Positions 25,943-35,845 of a stretch of 64,000 nt of DNA are shown in pieces. This DNA comes from Algorimicrobium sediminis. GTDB lineage: Bacteria > Bacteroidota > Bacteroidia > Flavobacteriales > Flavobacteriaceae. The translations under genes were made by a program, and so were the position numbers. The stretch's first letter is position 1. Every line of letters begins with the position of its first letter. The notes beneath the pieces are model-generated. The model had not been told where the DNA came from. It worked only from the letters and a program-made list of their open reading frames with translations, and made no database searches. The stretch covers positions 62,001 to 126,000 of the forward strand of contig NZ_JBHULS010000003.1 in the NCBI RefSeq assembly GCF_042684585.1, in the 5' to 3' direction.

Positions 25943-28792
25943 ATGAATACAACTGCTTTCGCACAACGCCACATTGGTCCAAGAGAAGAAGACCAAAATC
26001 GCATGTTACAAACCATTGGAGTAGACTCATTAGATCAACTAATTTATGAGACCATTCCGGACGACATCCGATTAAAAAAAGAGTTAAATCTTGATGAAGC
26101 CATGAGCGAACAAGAATACTTGACGCATATTCATGAGTTATCAAAACGCAACAAAACATATAAAACCTATATTGGTTTAGGCTACCACCCAACTATTTTA
26201 CCTGCTGTAATTCAGCGTAACATTTTAGAAAATCCAGGTTGGTATACAGCCTACACGCCATATCAAGCGGAAATAGCGCAAGGCCGTTTAGAAGCTTTGC
26301 TCAATTTTCAAACTATGGTAACGGATTTAACGGGTATGGAATTAGCAAATGCTTCCTTGCTAGATGAAAGTACAGCTGCTGCTGAGGCCATGGGCTTGTT
26401 ATTTGCCGTAAGACCAAGAGAACAGAAAAAAGCCAATACGAATAAGTTTTTTGTATCGGAAAATATACTGCCTCAAACCTTATCTCTGCTACAAACTCGG
26501 GCAACACCTATTGGTATTGAACTGGTTGTAGGCAGCGAATCGGAATTTAATTTTTCATCCGACTTTTTTGGTGCCTTATTGCAGTACCCAGGAAAAGACG
26601 GTCAAATTACAGACATAAAAAGTTTTATTGCTCAAGCAAATAACAACGGCATAAAAGTAGCAGTTGCAGCCGATATTTTAAGTTTAATAAAGCTAGAGGC
26701 TCCGGGTAAATTTGGTGCCGATGTAGTTGTAGGTACAACACAGCGTTTTGGTATCCCTATGGGTTACGGCGGGCCGCATGCAGCATTTTTTGCCACAAAG
26801 GAAGCTTACAAACGCGATATTCCAGGCCGTATTATTGGTGTTACCAAAGATATGAATGGCAACAGAGCGCTGCGCATGGCATTGCAAACGCGCGAACAAC
26901 ACATAAAACGAGACAAAGCCACTTCAAATATTTGTACGGCTCAAGTTTTATTAGCTGTTATGGCTGGTATGTATGCGGTATATCATGGTCCTAAAGGCTT
27001 AACACAAATAGCTAATAGGGTTCATAACATTGCCGGATCTGTAGCTAATGCTTTAGAAAAAATAGGTTACACGCAAACCAATACAGCTTATTTTGACACG
27101 CTAAAAATTAAAGCCGATGCAGCTGCTATTAAAAGTGCAGCAGAAGCGGCAGAAGTTAACTTCTACTATCCAGATGCCGAAACGGTTACTATTTCAATAA
27201 ATGAAACCACTACGCTTAAAGACGCCAACCAAATAGTGTCCATTTTTGCTTCCGTAGCAAACAAAGAAACTGTTTTAATAGAGACTATTTCAGAAACCAA
27301 TATGGTTATGGAATCTCTGCAAAGAACATCGGCGTTTTTAACCCTAGATATTTTTAATTCGCATCACTCCGAAACAGAGTTAATGCGGTATATTAAAAAA
27401 TTAGAGCGTAAAGATTTATCTCTAAATCATTCTATGATCGCTCTAGGTTCTTGTACCATGAAACTTAATGCAGCTGCAGAAATGCTGCCATTAAGTTCGC
27501 CAAACTGGAGTACCATTCACCCATTTGTTCCAGCAGACCAAGCAGAAGGCTACTTAACGGTTTTAAAAGAGTTAGAAGACCAACTAACCGAAATTACTGG
27601 TTTTGCAGCCACCTCATTGCAACCTAACTCGGGGGCTCAAGGCGAGTTTGCAGGTTTAATGGTTATTAAAGCTTACCACGAATCTCGTAACGATCATCAT
27701 AGAAATATTTGTTTAATACCGTCTTCCGCACATGGTACCAATCCTGCAAGTGCAGTTATGGCTGGTATGAAAGTGGTTGTTACCAAGGCTAATGAGCAAG
27801 GTAATATAGATGTGGACGACTTGCGCGAAAAAGCAGAACTTCACAAGGACAATTTATCATGTTTAATGGTAACTTATCCATCAACACACGGCGTTTACGA
27901 GTCGGCTATTAAAGAAATTACACAAATTATCCACGACAACGGTGGTCAAGTTTATATGGATGGCGCCAATATGAATGCACAGGTTGGTTTAACCAACCCA
28001 GGTAATATTGGAGCCGATGTTTGCCACTTAAATTTACACAAAACTTTCGCTATTCCTCACGGTGGCGGTGGTCCAGGTGTAGGCCCTATTTGTGTAGCTA
28101 AACAATTGGCCCCATTTTTACCAAGCAACCCTATTATAAAAACAGGTGGTAGCCAAGCTATTACAGCCATTTCTGGCGCGCCTTTCGGATCGTCGTTAGT
28201 ATGCTTAATATCCTATGGTTATATTAAAATGTTAGGAGCAAAAGGCCTTACCGACGCTACTAAAATTGCCATCTTAAATGCCAATTATATTAAAGAACGC
28301 TTACAGGGAAGTTTCGATACATTATACTCGGGTGAGCGTGGTCGTGCCGCACATGAAATGATTGTAGACTGCCGTGCGTTTAAAGCTCATGGCATAGAGG
28401 TGGTAGACATTGCTAAACGTTTAATGGATTATGGCTTCCATGCACCAACCGTATCCTTTCCAGTTGCTGGAACTTTAATGATAGAACCAACAGAAAGTGA
28501 AAGTAAAGCCGAAATAGATCGTTTTTGCGACGCCATGATTGCCATTAAAAAAGAAATTGATGCCGTTTCTAAAGACGACAGCAACAATATTTTAAAAAAT
28601 GCACCCCACACTTTAGATATGCTAACTGCCAATGAGTGGTTAATGCCATATACCAGAGAACAAGCTGCATTTCCACTGGAATACGTGCGCGACAATAAAT
28701 TCTGGCCATCTGTGCGTCGGGTTGATGATGCTTATGGCGACAGAAATTTGGTGTGTACTTGTGCACCCATTGAAGAATATATGGAAGCCTAA
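25943..28792 (+). CDS. gcvP: Glycine dehydrogenase (P-protein) GcvP
   Basis: A 949-residue single-chain P-protein of the glycine cleavage system; it decarboxylates glycine with PLP and passes the aminomethyl group to the lipoyl H-protein. An upstream GTG at 25895 opens the frame earlier, but the protein starts at the ATG at 25943 (MNTTAFAQRHIGPREED, the conserved N-terminus). The two homologous halves are fused, and the PLP lysine is Lys700 in LNLHKTFAIPHGGGGPG. Gly-rich and NICTAQ blocks fit. A strong terminator follows. gcvT and gcvH are not adjacent here. Position of lipA elsewhere in the window is not linked to it. Confidence 0.96.
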   Translation: MNTTAFAQRHIGPREEDQNRMLQTIGVDSLDQLIYETIPDDIRLKKELNLDEAMSEQEYLTHIHELSKRNKTYKTYIGLGYHPTILPAVIQRNILENPGWYTAYTPYQAEIAQGRLEALLNFQTMVTDLTGMELANASLLDESTAAAEAMGLLFAVRPREQKKANTNKFFVSENILPQTLSLLQTRATPIGIELVVGSESEFNFSSDFFGALLQYPGKDGQITDIKSFIAQANNNGIKVAVAADILSLIKLEAPGKFGADVVVGTTQRFGIPMGYGGPHAAFFATKEAYKRDIPGRIIGVTKDMNGNRALRMALQTREQHIKRDKATSNICTAQVLLAVMAGMYAVYHGPKGLTQIANRVHNIAGSVANALEKIGYTQTNTAYFDTLKIKADAAAIKSAAEAAEVNFYYPDAETVTISINETTTLKDANQIVSIFASVANKETVLIETISETNMVMESLQRTSAFLTLDIFNSHHSETELMRYIKKLERKDLSLNHSMIALGSCTMKLNAAAEMLPLSSPNWSTIHPFVPADQAEGYLTVLKELEDQLTEITGFAATSLQPNSGAQGEFAGLMVIKAYHESRNDHHRNICLIPSSAHGTNPASAVMAGMKVVVTKANEQGNIDVDDLREKAELHKDNLSCLMVTYPSTHGVYESAIKEITQIIHDNGGQVYMDGANMNAQVGLTNPGNIGADVCHLNLHKTFAIPHGGGGPGVGPICVAKQLAPFLPSNPIIKTGGSQAITAISGAPFGSSLVCLISYGYIKMLGAKGLTDATKIAILNANYIKERLQGSFDTLYSGERGRAAHEMIVDCRAFKAHGIEVVDIAKRLMDYGFHAPTVSFPVAGTLMIEPTESESKAEIDRFCDAMIAIKKEIDAVSKDDSNNILKNAPHTLDMLTANEWLMPYTREQAAFPLEYVRDNKFWPSVRRVDDAYGDRNLVCTCAPIEEYMEA

Positions 28793-28801
28793 CGCCACAT
28801 A

Positions 28802-28839
28802 AAAAATAAAGCCTTCAAAAATTTGAAGGCTTTATTTTT
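28802..28839 (+). terminator. Strong intrinsic terminator after gcvP
   Basis: An 18-bp perfect inverted repeat centred on GCCTTC/GAAGGC: left arm 28802-28819, right arm 28822-28839. The right arm ends TTTATTTTT. It starts ten bases after the gcvP stop, and the AT-rich symmetric arms would let it act in both directions. Confidence 0.85.
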
Positions 28840-28961
28840 ACACATAACATGGCTTTCCAATAAAAAGATTAAAAACGCTATAAATTCCCCGGCGCATTCC
28901 AAAATGAGCAATAAATTACCTAATTTAGTGGAAGGCTAAAATAATTTCATAAAAAACTAGT

Positions 28962-30023
28962 ATGGCAGTAAAAATAACAGGAACAGGCAGCTATATTCCA
29001 GGCAACATTGAAACCAATGCAGATTTCCAGTTGCATGAGTTTATGAATGACGATGGCTCTCCGTTTAAACAAAATAACGAAACCATTATAAAAAAATTTA
29101 AAGCCATAACTGGAATTAGCGAGCGCCGTTATGCGAGTAACCAATTTAACACCTCGGATTTAGGCTTTTTTGCGGCAAAAGAAGCCATTTCAAATGCCAA
29201 TATAGATCCAGAAACCATAGACTATATAATTGTAGGACATAATTACGGCGATATAAATTATAATACCGAACAAAGCGATACGGTTCCTAGTATTGCCTCG
29301 CGCATAAAACATTTACTGGGCATTAAAAACCCTAAATGTGTGGCATACGATATTCTTTTTGGTTGCCCTGGTTGGAACGAAGGAGTCATCCAGGCCAATG
29401 CATTTATTACTAGCAATATAGCAAAAAAATGCCTAGTAATAGGCGCAGAAACACTGTCCAGAGTTGTAGATAAACACGACCGGGATTCCATGATATACAG
29501 CGATGGTGCTGGTGCTGTTATAGTTGAAAAAACAACAGATACCTCTGGCGGTATATTAGCGCATGAAAGCGCCACCTACACTACCAATGAAACCCATTTT
29601 ATCTATTTTGGGAAAACCAACAATACCGAAAGCACCGACCGCAGAAAATATATAAAAATGTACGGCCGAAAAGTGTACGAATTTGCTTTAAACCACGTAC
29701 CGTTAGCCATGAAAACCTGTTTAGATAAAAGTGGCTACAATATTACAGATTTAAAGAAAATTTTAATCCATCAAGCCAACGAAAAAATGGACGAAGCCAT
29801 TGTACAACGTTTCTATAAATTGTACAACCTGGAAATGCCTCAACAAATTATGCCTATGAGTATAGGTACTTTGGGTAATTCCAGTGTGGCAACTATTCCA
29901 ACACTTTTAGATTTAATTATGCGCGGAAATATAGAAAATCACCATATTGAAAAAGGCGATATAATCATGTTTGCAAGCGTGGGAGCCGGTATGAATATTA
30001 ATGCTATTGTATACAAACACTAA
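28962..30023 (+). CDS. 3-oxoacyl-ACP synthase III (KAS III) family protein
   Basis: A 353-residue thiolase-fold condensing enzyme. The catalytic triad is visible: Cys in AYDILFGCPGWNEG (near 134), His in ILIHQANEKMDE (near 269) and Asn in GTLGNSSVATIP (near 307). It is longer than FabH and has a 60-residue FAD-free insertion typical of the FabH-like subgroup in Bacteroidetes, so it may use an unusual starter or be dedicated to a secondary lipid. The next two plus-strand genes encode a methyltransferase and a glycosyltransferase. Whether this is the housekeeping FabH or a specialised copy cannot be decided here. Confidence 0.85.
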   Translation: MAVKITGTGSYIPGNIETNADFQLHEFMNDDGSPFKQNNETIIKKFKAITGISERRYASNQFNTSDLGFFAAKEAISNANIDPETIDYIIVGHNYGDINYNTEQSDTVPSIASRIKHLLGIKNPKCVAYDILFGCPGWNEGVIQANAFITSNIAKKCLVIGAETLSRVVDKHDRDSMIYSDGAGAVIVEKTTDTSGGILAHESATYTTNETHFIYFGKTNNTESTDRRKYIKMYGRKVYEFALNHVPLAMKTCLDKSGYNITDLKKILIHQANEKMDEAIVQRFYKLYNLEMPQQIMPMSIGTLGNSSVATIPTLLDLIMRGNIENHHIEKGDIIMFASVGAGMNINAIVYKH

Positions 30024-30105
30024 ACTAACGGCTTTACCAAAACCAAAATCTGTAAGAACCAAAAAACCATTTAAAATTTCTTTTTCAGGCCATAAATAAA
30101 CACCA

Positions 30106-30627
30106 ATGTACGAAAATACATATCCAAACAAACGCTACAAACATACCGCATCATTTTTGCAAACGCATTTACCCAAGGGTACAAAAATTTTAGATTTAGG
30201 CGTGCCTAATCCATTTACGCCCATTTTAAAAGAATTAGGATACAACGTTCAAAACACAAAAGGTGAAGATTTAGATTTTAACATAGAAGCAGTTACCAAC
30301 AATCAAGTTGATGCTGTTACCGCCTTCGAAATTTTTGAGCATTTATTGAATCCGTTTAGCGTTTTACAAAATATAAAAGCAACCAAATTAGTGGCAAGCG
30401 TACCCTTACGTTTATGGTTTTCTGCTGCTTACAAAAGCAAAACCGATATGTGGGACAGACATTACCATGAATTTGAAGATTGGCAATTTGACTGGCTTTT
30501 GGAAAAAACAGGATGGCAAATTATGGCACGCGAAAAGTGGACAAACCCCACAAAAAAAATTGGGTTCCGCCCACTATTACGAAACTTTACGCCCCGTTAT
30601 TATATTGTTTACGCCGAGCGCGTTTAA
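30106..30627 (+). CDS. Class I SAM-dependent methyltransferase
   Basis: 173 residues. The SAM motif ILDLGVPNPFTPILKELGY (28-46) starts a Rossmann-like fold. A motif II/post-I block follows in DAVTAFEIFEHLLNPFSVLQNIK (about 70-92). The acidic-aromatic tail WDRHYHEFEDWQFDWLLEKTGW (about 117-138) is typical of small methyltransferases near glycosyltransferases. Cytoplasmic. It lies between the KAS III and GT2 genes, 82 and 98 bases away. The acceptor is unknown. Confidence 0.8.
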   Translation: MYENTYPNKRYKHTASFLQTHLPKGTKILDLGVPNPFTPILKELGYNVQNTKGEDLDFNIEAVTNNQVDAVTAFEIFEHLLNPFSVLQNIKATKLVASVPLRLWFSAAYKSKTDMWDRHYHEFEDWQFDWLLEKTGWQIMAREKWTNPTKKIGFRPLLRNFTPRYYIVYAERV

Positions 30628-30725
30628 AACCCAAACACATTTTACAACATAAAGCCTGACATAAATTTAAGCTAATTGCGCCCGTTCCTTAAAATTAGCA
30701 CACTATTAATCCCAAATACACTACG

Positions 30726-31589
30726 TTGAATTTTTACATTGTTATACCGGCACACAACGAAGAGGTTTATATTAAAGAAACACTGGTTTCTTTGGTGTCG
30801 CAAACCTTATTACCCAAAAAGGTGGTGGTAGTTAACGACAATTCTACCGATAACACACAAAAACTTGTTGAAGGCTTTAGCTTAAAATACAACTGGATTA
30901 CTTTAGTAAACACCCAATCTGCTGAACAACACATACCTGGTTCAAAAATAATTAATGCCTTTTATAAAGGTTATGAAACTCTTGATACAGATTACGACAT
31001 CATTTGTAAGTTTGATGCCGATTTAATTTTCCCGGAAAATTATTTAGAAACACTGGCCATCCATTTTAAGCAGAACAAACAGCTAGGTATGGCTGCCGGA
31101 TTTTGTTATATTCAAAAAAACAATACCTGGATTTTAGAAAATCTTACCCGCACAGATCATATTCGCGGTGCCTTAAAGGCCTACCGAAAAAAATGTTTTT
31201 TAGATATTGGCAAACTCAAGCCATCCATGGGCTGGGATACCGTGGACGAATTGCTTGCTAAATATTATGGATGGGAAGTTTTAACAGACCAATCACTACA
31301 TGTTAAACACTTAAAACCAACGGGACAAAATTACAATAAAACTGCTAAATATTTACAAGGAGAAGCCATGTACAAAATGCGCTACGGCTTCTTTATTACA
31401 AGTATTTCTGCCCTAAAATTAGCACTTAAAAAAAAGAGTCTAACTCTGTTTGCTAATTATATGACTGGTTATTTTAAAGCCAAAAAAAGCAAGCTAGCCC
31501 CCCTGGTAACACAAGAAGAAGGCGTTTTTATACGGCGGCTTCGTTGGAAGGGCATGTTACATAAATTTATACCCCGTAAAACGCCTTAA
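30726..31589 (+). CDS. Family 2 glycosyltransferase
   Basis: 287 residues, single-domain GT-A fold. The N-terminal FYIVIPAHNEE begins directly at the start codon. A DND-type NDNSTDNT is near 38. The metal-binding DAD is in CKFDADLIFPENYLE (about 95-109), and the acceptor region WDTVDELLAKYYGWEV is near 175. The start codon is TTG: the family's first strand begins at the very next residues, and no in-frame ATG is suitable. No membrane segment is evident. It probably works with the methyltransferase upstream. It converges on the nuclease gene with a 4-base overlap. Confidence 0.82.
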   Translation: MNFYIVIPAHNEEVYIKETLVSLVSQTLLPKKVVVVNDNSTDNTQKLVEGFSLKYNWITLVNTQSAEQHIPGSKIINAFYKGYETLDTDYDIICKFDADLIFPENYLETLAIHFKQNKQLGMAAGFCYIQKNNTWILENLTRTDHIRGALKAYRKKCFLDIGKLKPSMGWDTVDELLAKYYGWEVLTDQSLHVKHLKPTGQNYNKTAKYLQGEAMYKMRYGFFITSISALKLALKKKSLTLFANYMTGYFKAKKSKLAPLVTQEEGVFIRRLRWKGMLHKFIPRKTP

Positions 31590-32392
31590 AAGCGCCATTT
31601 ATCATAGGCGGTTGAAGCTTCCAAAGCAGTTTCCAAATCATCGTCCAAATTTGGGAAAAAATCGATTCCCGTTAAGACTTCTAAATAATCTACAGACACC
31701 ACAAAAGACTCCAACGGTTTACCGGTTTGTTTATGTGGTATTAAAAACGCGATTATTTTGGGCTTTGTTCCGTTGTAATCAAAAACAACTTTATAAAAGA
31801 AGGCTGGAACAGACACCTGTTCTGGCCCTATGGTTTTTAAATCGGCACTTAAAATACCGCCTGTTACTACAAATACGTCGTGGTAGGTATGGGCCCAATA
31901 CCGTGTTTTTTGTTCCAGTAAATTCCAAATACCTGCATTAAAAGCTTGCAGCTGCGGGGTTATATTGCTGGTTAAAAACGTTTCGTCGTGTGCTGCTTTA
32001 CTAAATCGCCTATCGGCGGCAGGACATAAATGCCCTTTATTATAGCCTGAATTTTTATAATTACGCCAACTGGCTGCTCCTGTTTTTACTGCTTTGTCTA
32101 TTTCAAAAAATGGACGTTTGAAAGTGGTTTTAGAAAGGTGTTCTTTTTTCAGATTGTAAGCCACCCACTCTGCTTGCTCATGCGCTTCGTTATAACTTAA
32201 GGAATAACCAGTATGGTGTACCACCAAACCAGTAGTGCTAGTAGGCATTAAAAAAGCAACTGTAGCTGTCTTTATTTCCAGACCGGCTGCTACAGTTGCT
32301 TGTTGTGATTGGTTCTTTAGGCTAAATTCGTATCCATACACCAACACCGCTATTATTACGGCAATTACTGTGTATATGGTTCGTTTTTTCAC
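31586..32392 (-). CDS. DNA/RNA non-specific endonuclease (NUC1 family)
   Basis: 268 residues with an N-terminal membrane anchor/signal segment (TIYTVIAVIIAVLVYGY, 5-21), so it is exported or anchored. The beta-beta-alpha-metal active site of the Serratia nuclease family is NKGHLCPAAD: the catalytic His is His121, and the family's DRGH is changed to NKGH. The Asn of NITPQLQAFN (about 145) follows. It starts with GTG and overlaps the valS stop by 3 bases (GTGA), so translation should be coupled to valS. It would cut extracellular DNA/RNA for nutrients or defence. Confidence 0.85.
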   Translation of the reverse strand: MKKRTIYTVIAVIIAVLVYGYEFSLKNQSQQATVAAGLEIKTATVAFLMPTSTTGLVVHHTGYSLSYNEAHEQAEWVAYNLKKEHLSKTTFKRPFFEIDKAVKTGAASWRNYKNSGYNKGHLCPAADRRFSKAAHDETFLTSNITPQLQAFNAGIWNLLEQKTRYWAHTYHDVFVVTGGILSADLKTIGPEQVSVPAFFYKVVFDYNGTKPKIIAFLIPHKQTGKPLESFVVSVDYLEVLTGIDFFPNLDDDLETALEASTAYDKWRF

Positions 32393-35028
32393 GATTTTAA
32401 ACTGGCTAAACTACTTTTTAAAGTATCAATTTTTGCCAATGCATCGGCCTCTTTATTACGCTCGTTGGCAATAACATGTTCTGGAGCTCCCGCTACAAAG
32501 CGTTCATTAGCCAATTTTTTCTGAACCGATTTTAAGAAACCTTCGGTATAGGTTAATTCCTCTTGTAATTTTTCAATTTCAGCATCCACGTTTATTGCTC
32601 CCGAAATTGGAATAAAGTATTCATTGGATTTAATTCTAAAAGTTAAAGCACCATCCACTGCTTGTTCTACATAATTTACGCCATCCAAATTACCTAATTT
32701 TACTAAAACGCTATCTAGAGCTGTTGTGGCAGACTCGTTGTTTATTACAAACAAGTTTATGGCGTCTTTAAAAGGTATGTTTTTTTCTTTTCTTATGTTT
32801 CGGATACCCGACACCACTTCTTGTGTAAAACCAAAAGTAGTTATCAGCGCCTTGTTATACGTTTTTTGCTCTGGCCAGCTTGCCACAATTAAGGCTTGCT
32901 CTGGGGTACGCGTATCCATATACTGCCAAATTTCCTCTGTTAGGAAGGGCATAAAAGGATGTAAAATTTTCAGTATATTTTCGAATTGCGCATTAACCTC
33001 ATGCCATGTAATAGCATCTATGGGCTGCTGATAGGCCGGTTTAACAATTTCCAATAACCAAGATGCAAAATCGTCCCAAATAAGTTTATAGGTAGCCATT
33101 AAAGCATCGGAAAGGCGGTACTTACTGTAATGATCTTCAATTTCTAATAGTGTTTCTTGAAATTTGGCGTTAAACCATTCCAAAGCCACTTTACTCGCCT
33201 CGGGTTGTGGCAGTTCATTACTTACCTCCCAACCTTTTACCAAACGAAAAGCATTCCAGATTTTATTAGCAAAGCCTTTTCCTTGTTGGCACAATGCCTC
33301 ATCAAACATTAAGTCGTTACCAGCGGCAGCGCTTAACAGCAAACCAACGCGTACGCCATCTGCGCCATAATTGTCAATTAGTTTTAAAGCATCGGGCGAA
33401 TTCCCCAAGGATTTACTCATTTTTCGACGTTGCTTATCGCGTACCAGACCAGTTAGATATACATTTTTAAATGGCTTCTCGTTTTGATATTCGTATCCTG
33501 CAATTATCATACGAGCTACCCAGAAAAATAAAATATCCGGTCCTGTTACCAAATCGTTAGTTGGGTAATAATATGCAATGTCTTCGTTATTTGGATTTCT
33601 AATACCATCAAAAACACTTATTGGCCACAACCAAGAAGAAAACCAGGTGTCCAGTGCATCTTTATCTTGTTGTAAGTCGTGTTCGGTTAGCTTGGTATTT
33701 CCTGTTTTTTCTTGCGCTTTAAGCAGTGCCTCTTTTGGTGTTTCTGCCACTACAAAATCCTCTTTTCCGTCGCCATAGAAGTAGGCAGGAATTTGTTGGC
33801 CCCAAAGTAATTGTCTGGAAATATTCCAATCCCTAATATTTTCCATCCAATGCCTGTAGGTATTTTCAAACTTTTTCGGGAATAAGTTAATTTCGGCTTT
33901 TTCACCTAAAACCGCGTCGATAGCAGGTTTTACCAATTCGGTCATTTTTAAAAACCACTGGTCGGATAGGCGTGGTTCAATTACAGCGTTGGTACGTTCG
34001 GAAGTTCCTACTTTATTAAGATGCTGTTCCGTTTTAACCAGAATATTTAATTGGGTTAACTCTTCTACAATCTCTTTTCGCACCACAAAACGATCTTTAC
34101 CTTGGTAATGTAAGCCAAAGCTATTTAGGGTGGCATCATCGTTAAAAATATCGATAACTTCCAAATTGTGTTTATCGCCTAAATTTTTATCATTTTCATC
34201 ATGAGCTGGGGTTACTTTTAAGCAACCGGTTCCAAATTCAACATCCACGTACGTGTCTTCAATAATAGGAATTACCCTGTTACAAATGGGCACGATGGCA
34301 TTTTTACCTTTTAAGTGTGCAAAACGGGAATCGTTGGGGTTTATACAAATGGCTGTATCGCCAAAAATAGTTTCTGGTCGTGTGGTAGCAATGGTAAGGG
34401 TTTCGTTGCTGCCTTCTATTTGATACTTAAGATAGTATAAATTACCTTGCTGTTCAATATAAACTACCTCCTCGTCGGATAGAGTTGTTTTGGCTTCGGG
34501 ATCCCAATTTACCATGCGGTATCCACGATAAATAAGCCCTTTGTTATATAAATCTACAAACACTTTTATAACCGATTCGGACATGTCTGGATCCATTGTA
34601 AATTTGGTCCTATCCCAATCGCAGGAGCATCCCAACTTTTTAAGCTGCTCCAGAATTACGCCACCATACTCGTTGGTCCACTCCCAAGCATGTGCTAAAA
34701 ACTCATCGCGCGTTAAATTATTTTTATCTATGCCTTGCTCTTTTAATTTAGCCACTACTTTAGCCTCGGTAGCAATAGAGGCATGATCGGTGCCTGGTAC
34801 CCAACAGGCATTTTTACCCTGTAAGCGTGCGCGGCGAATTAAAACATCCTGTATGGTATTGTTAAGCATGTGGCCCATATGTAACACACCAGTAACATTT
34901 GGCGGCGGAATAACAATGGTATAAGGCTCGCGCGCATCTGGTGTAGAATGAAAATAATTGTGTGTCATCCAGTAGTCGTACCACTTACGCTCTACTTGAC
35001 TTGCATCATATTTTGATGGAATTTGCAT
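32389..35028 (-). CDS. valS: Valyl-tRNA synthetase
   Basis: An 879-residue class Ia synthetase that charges tRNA-Val. The HIGH motif is HMGHM (50-54) and the KMSKS motif lies near residue 535 (RRKMSKSLGN). Other parts are the editing domain (TTRPETIFGDTAI near 215-227), DKGHNLEV-like blocks, the anticodon-binding helices, and the C-terminal coiled coil (last 60 residues, KLQEELTYTEGFLKSVQKKL). Length and order fit ValS. A TAnnTTTG box lies 31 bases before the ATG. The nuclease gene follows with an overlap. Confidence 0.97.
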   Translation of the reverse strand: MQIPSKYDASQVERKWYDYWMTHNYFHSTPDAREPYTIVIPPPNVTGVLHMGHMLNNTIQDVLIRRARLQGKNACWVPGTDHASIATEAKVVAKLKEQGIDKNNLTRDEFLAHAWEWTNEYGGVILEQLKKLGCSCDWDRTKFTMDPDMSESVIKVFVDLYNKGLIYRGYRMVNWDPEAKTTLSDEEVVYIEQQGNLYYLKYQIEGSNETLTIATTRPETIFGDTAICINPNDSRFAHLKGKNAIVPICNRVIPIIEDTYVDVEFGTGCLKVTPAHDENDKNLGDKHNLEVIDIFNDDATLNSFGLHYQGKDRFVVRKEIVEELTQLNILVKTEQHLNKVGTSERTNAVIEPRLSDQWFLKMTELVKPAIDAVLGEKAEINLFPKKFENTYRHWMENIRDWNISRQLLWGQQIPAYFYGDGKEDFVVAETPKEALLKAQEKTGNTKLTEHDLQQDKDALDTWFSSWLWPISVFDGIRNPNNEDIAYYYPTNDLVTGPDILFFWVARMIIAGYEYQNEKPFKNVYLTGLVRDKQRRKMSKSLGNSPDALKLIDNYGADGVRVGLLLSAAAGNDLMFDEALCQQGKGFANKIWNAFRLVKGWEVSNELPQPEASKVALEWFNAKFQETLLEIEDHYSKYRLSDALMATYKLIWDDFASWLLEIVKPAYQQPIDAITWHEVNAQFENILKILHPFMPFLTEEIWQYMDTRTPEQALIVASWPEQKTYNKALITTFGFTQEVVSGIRNIRKEKNIPFKDAINLFVINNESATTALDSVLVKLGNLDGVNYVEQAVDGALTFRIKSNEYFIPISGAINVDAEIEKLQEELTYTEGFLKSVQKKLANERFVAGAPEHVIANERNKEADALAKIDTLKSSLASLKS

Positions 35029-35059
35029 ACTTTGGAATAGTTTTTGAATATATAACAGG

Positions 35060-35067
35060 CAAAAGTA
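35060..35067 (-). promoter_or_regulatory. TAnnTTTG -7 box for valS
   Basis: The minus strand reads TACTTTTG, 31 bases upstream of the valS ATG. It fits the Bacteroidetes -7 consensus; no clear TTG is found at -33. Confidence 0.45.
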
Positions 35068-35214
35068 CTTATATTTCTTTTTTTACTAAAATTAACGAGC
35101 GGTTATTCTGAATGAAAATAAGTTTAACATATTTATAACGCAGCCGTACATCTAAAAATTTTGTAAAATGCTGAAAAAGTGTTTAAGTTTACCAACCCAT
35201 TAAATAAACGAATT

Positions 35215-35640
35215 ATGAAAAATGTAATTACTATACTTTTTATTGGTCTTATTAGCCTTACCGCCATGGCCCAAACTAAAGTAGCAAAAATCGAATTTAA
35301 GGAAACTACAATTGACTATGGTGTCATTGAAAAAGGTGCAGACGGCCTTCGCGTGTTCGAATTTACCAATACCGGAACCGCTCCACTTATTATTTCGGAT
35401 GTAAAAAGTACTTGTGGATGTACCGTTCCAGAAAAACCTAAAGGCCCTATTGCCCCTGGCGAAACTGGTAAAATTGCTGTAAAATATGATACCAATCGTG
35501 TTATGCCAATTAGAAAAACAATTACCGTACTTTCCAACGCAGAAACACCAACCGTAGCGCTTAAAATAAAAGGAAACGTTATCGACCCAAGTAAAACAAG
35601 CGTTTTAGAGAAAAAAAATAGCAGTGTTATGAATCAATAA
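35215..35640 (+). CDS. DUF1573 exported protein
   Basis: 141 residues from the ATG at 35215 (an earlier GTG at 35179 would add 12 unlikely residues before the signal peptide MKNVITILFIGLISLTAMAQ). The mature part is a DUF1573 (ASPM/SPD-2-like, immunoglobulin fold) domain: VIEKGADGLRVFEFTNTGTAPLIISDVKSTCGCTVPEKPKGPI, with the CGC pair (near 72-74) typical of the family. Periplasmic; function unknown, perhaps a protein- or wall-binding module. It is a single-gene unit closed by a terminator. Confidence 0.88.
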   Translation: MKNVITILFIGLISLTAMAQTKVAKIEFKETTIDYGVIEKGADGLRVFEFTNTGTAPLIISDVKSTCGCTVPEKPKGPIAPGETGKIAVKYDTNRVMPIRKTITVLSNAETPTVALKIKGNVIDPSKTSVLEKKNSSVMNQ

Positions 35641-35660
35641 TTTACTACTATTTCACGTAT

Positions 35661-35688
35661 AAACAGCCTTGAGAAATCAAGGCTGTTT
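35661..35688 (+). terminator. Terminator with GAAA loop after DUF1573 gene
   Basis: AAACAGCCTTGA (35661-35672) pairs with TCAAGGCTGTTT (35677-35688): 12 perfect pairs closed by the tetraloop GAAA, followed by TTGTTTC. It lies 20 bases past the stop. Confidence 0.85.
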
Positions 35689-35845
35689 TTGTTTCTATAA
35701 CGACCATATTTTTTACAGCAGCGCTAGCCCTAACTACAGTATTATAGAAATGCTGTTAATTTTACTAAAAAAGCTAATTACCCGACACATTTAGGCATGA
35801 AATTAATTTAATTTTCAGAACTTTGCTTTTTAATACAATAAGCTC

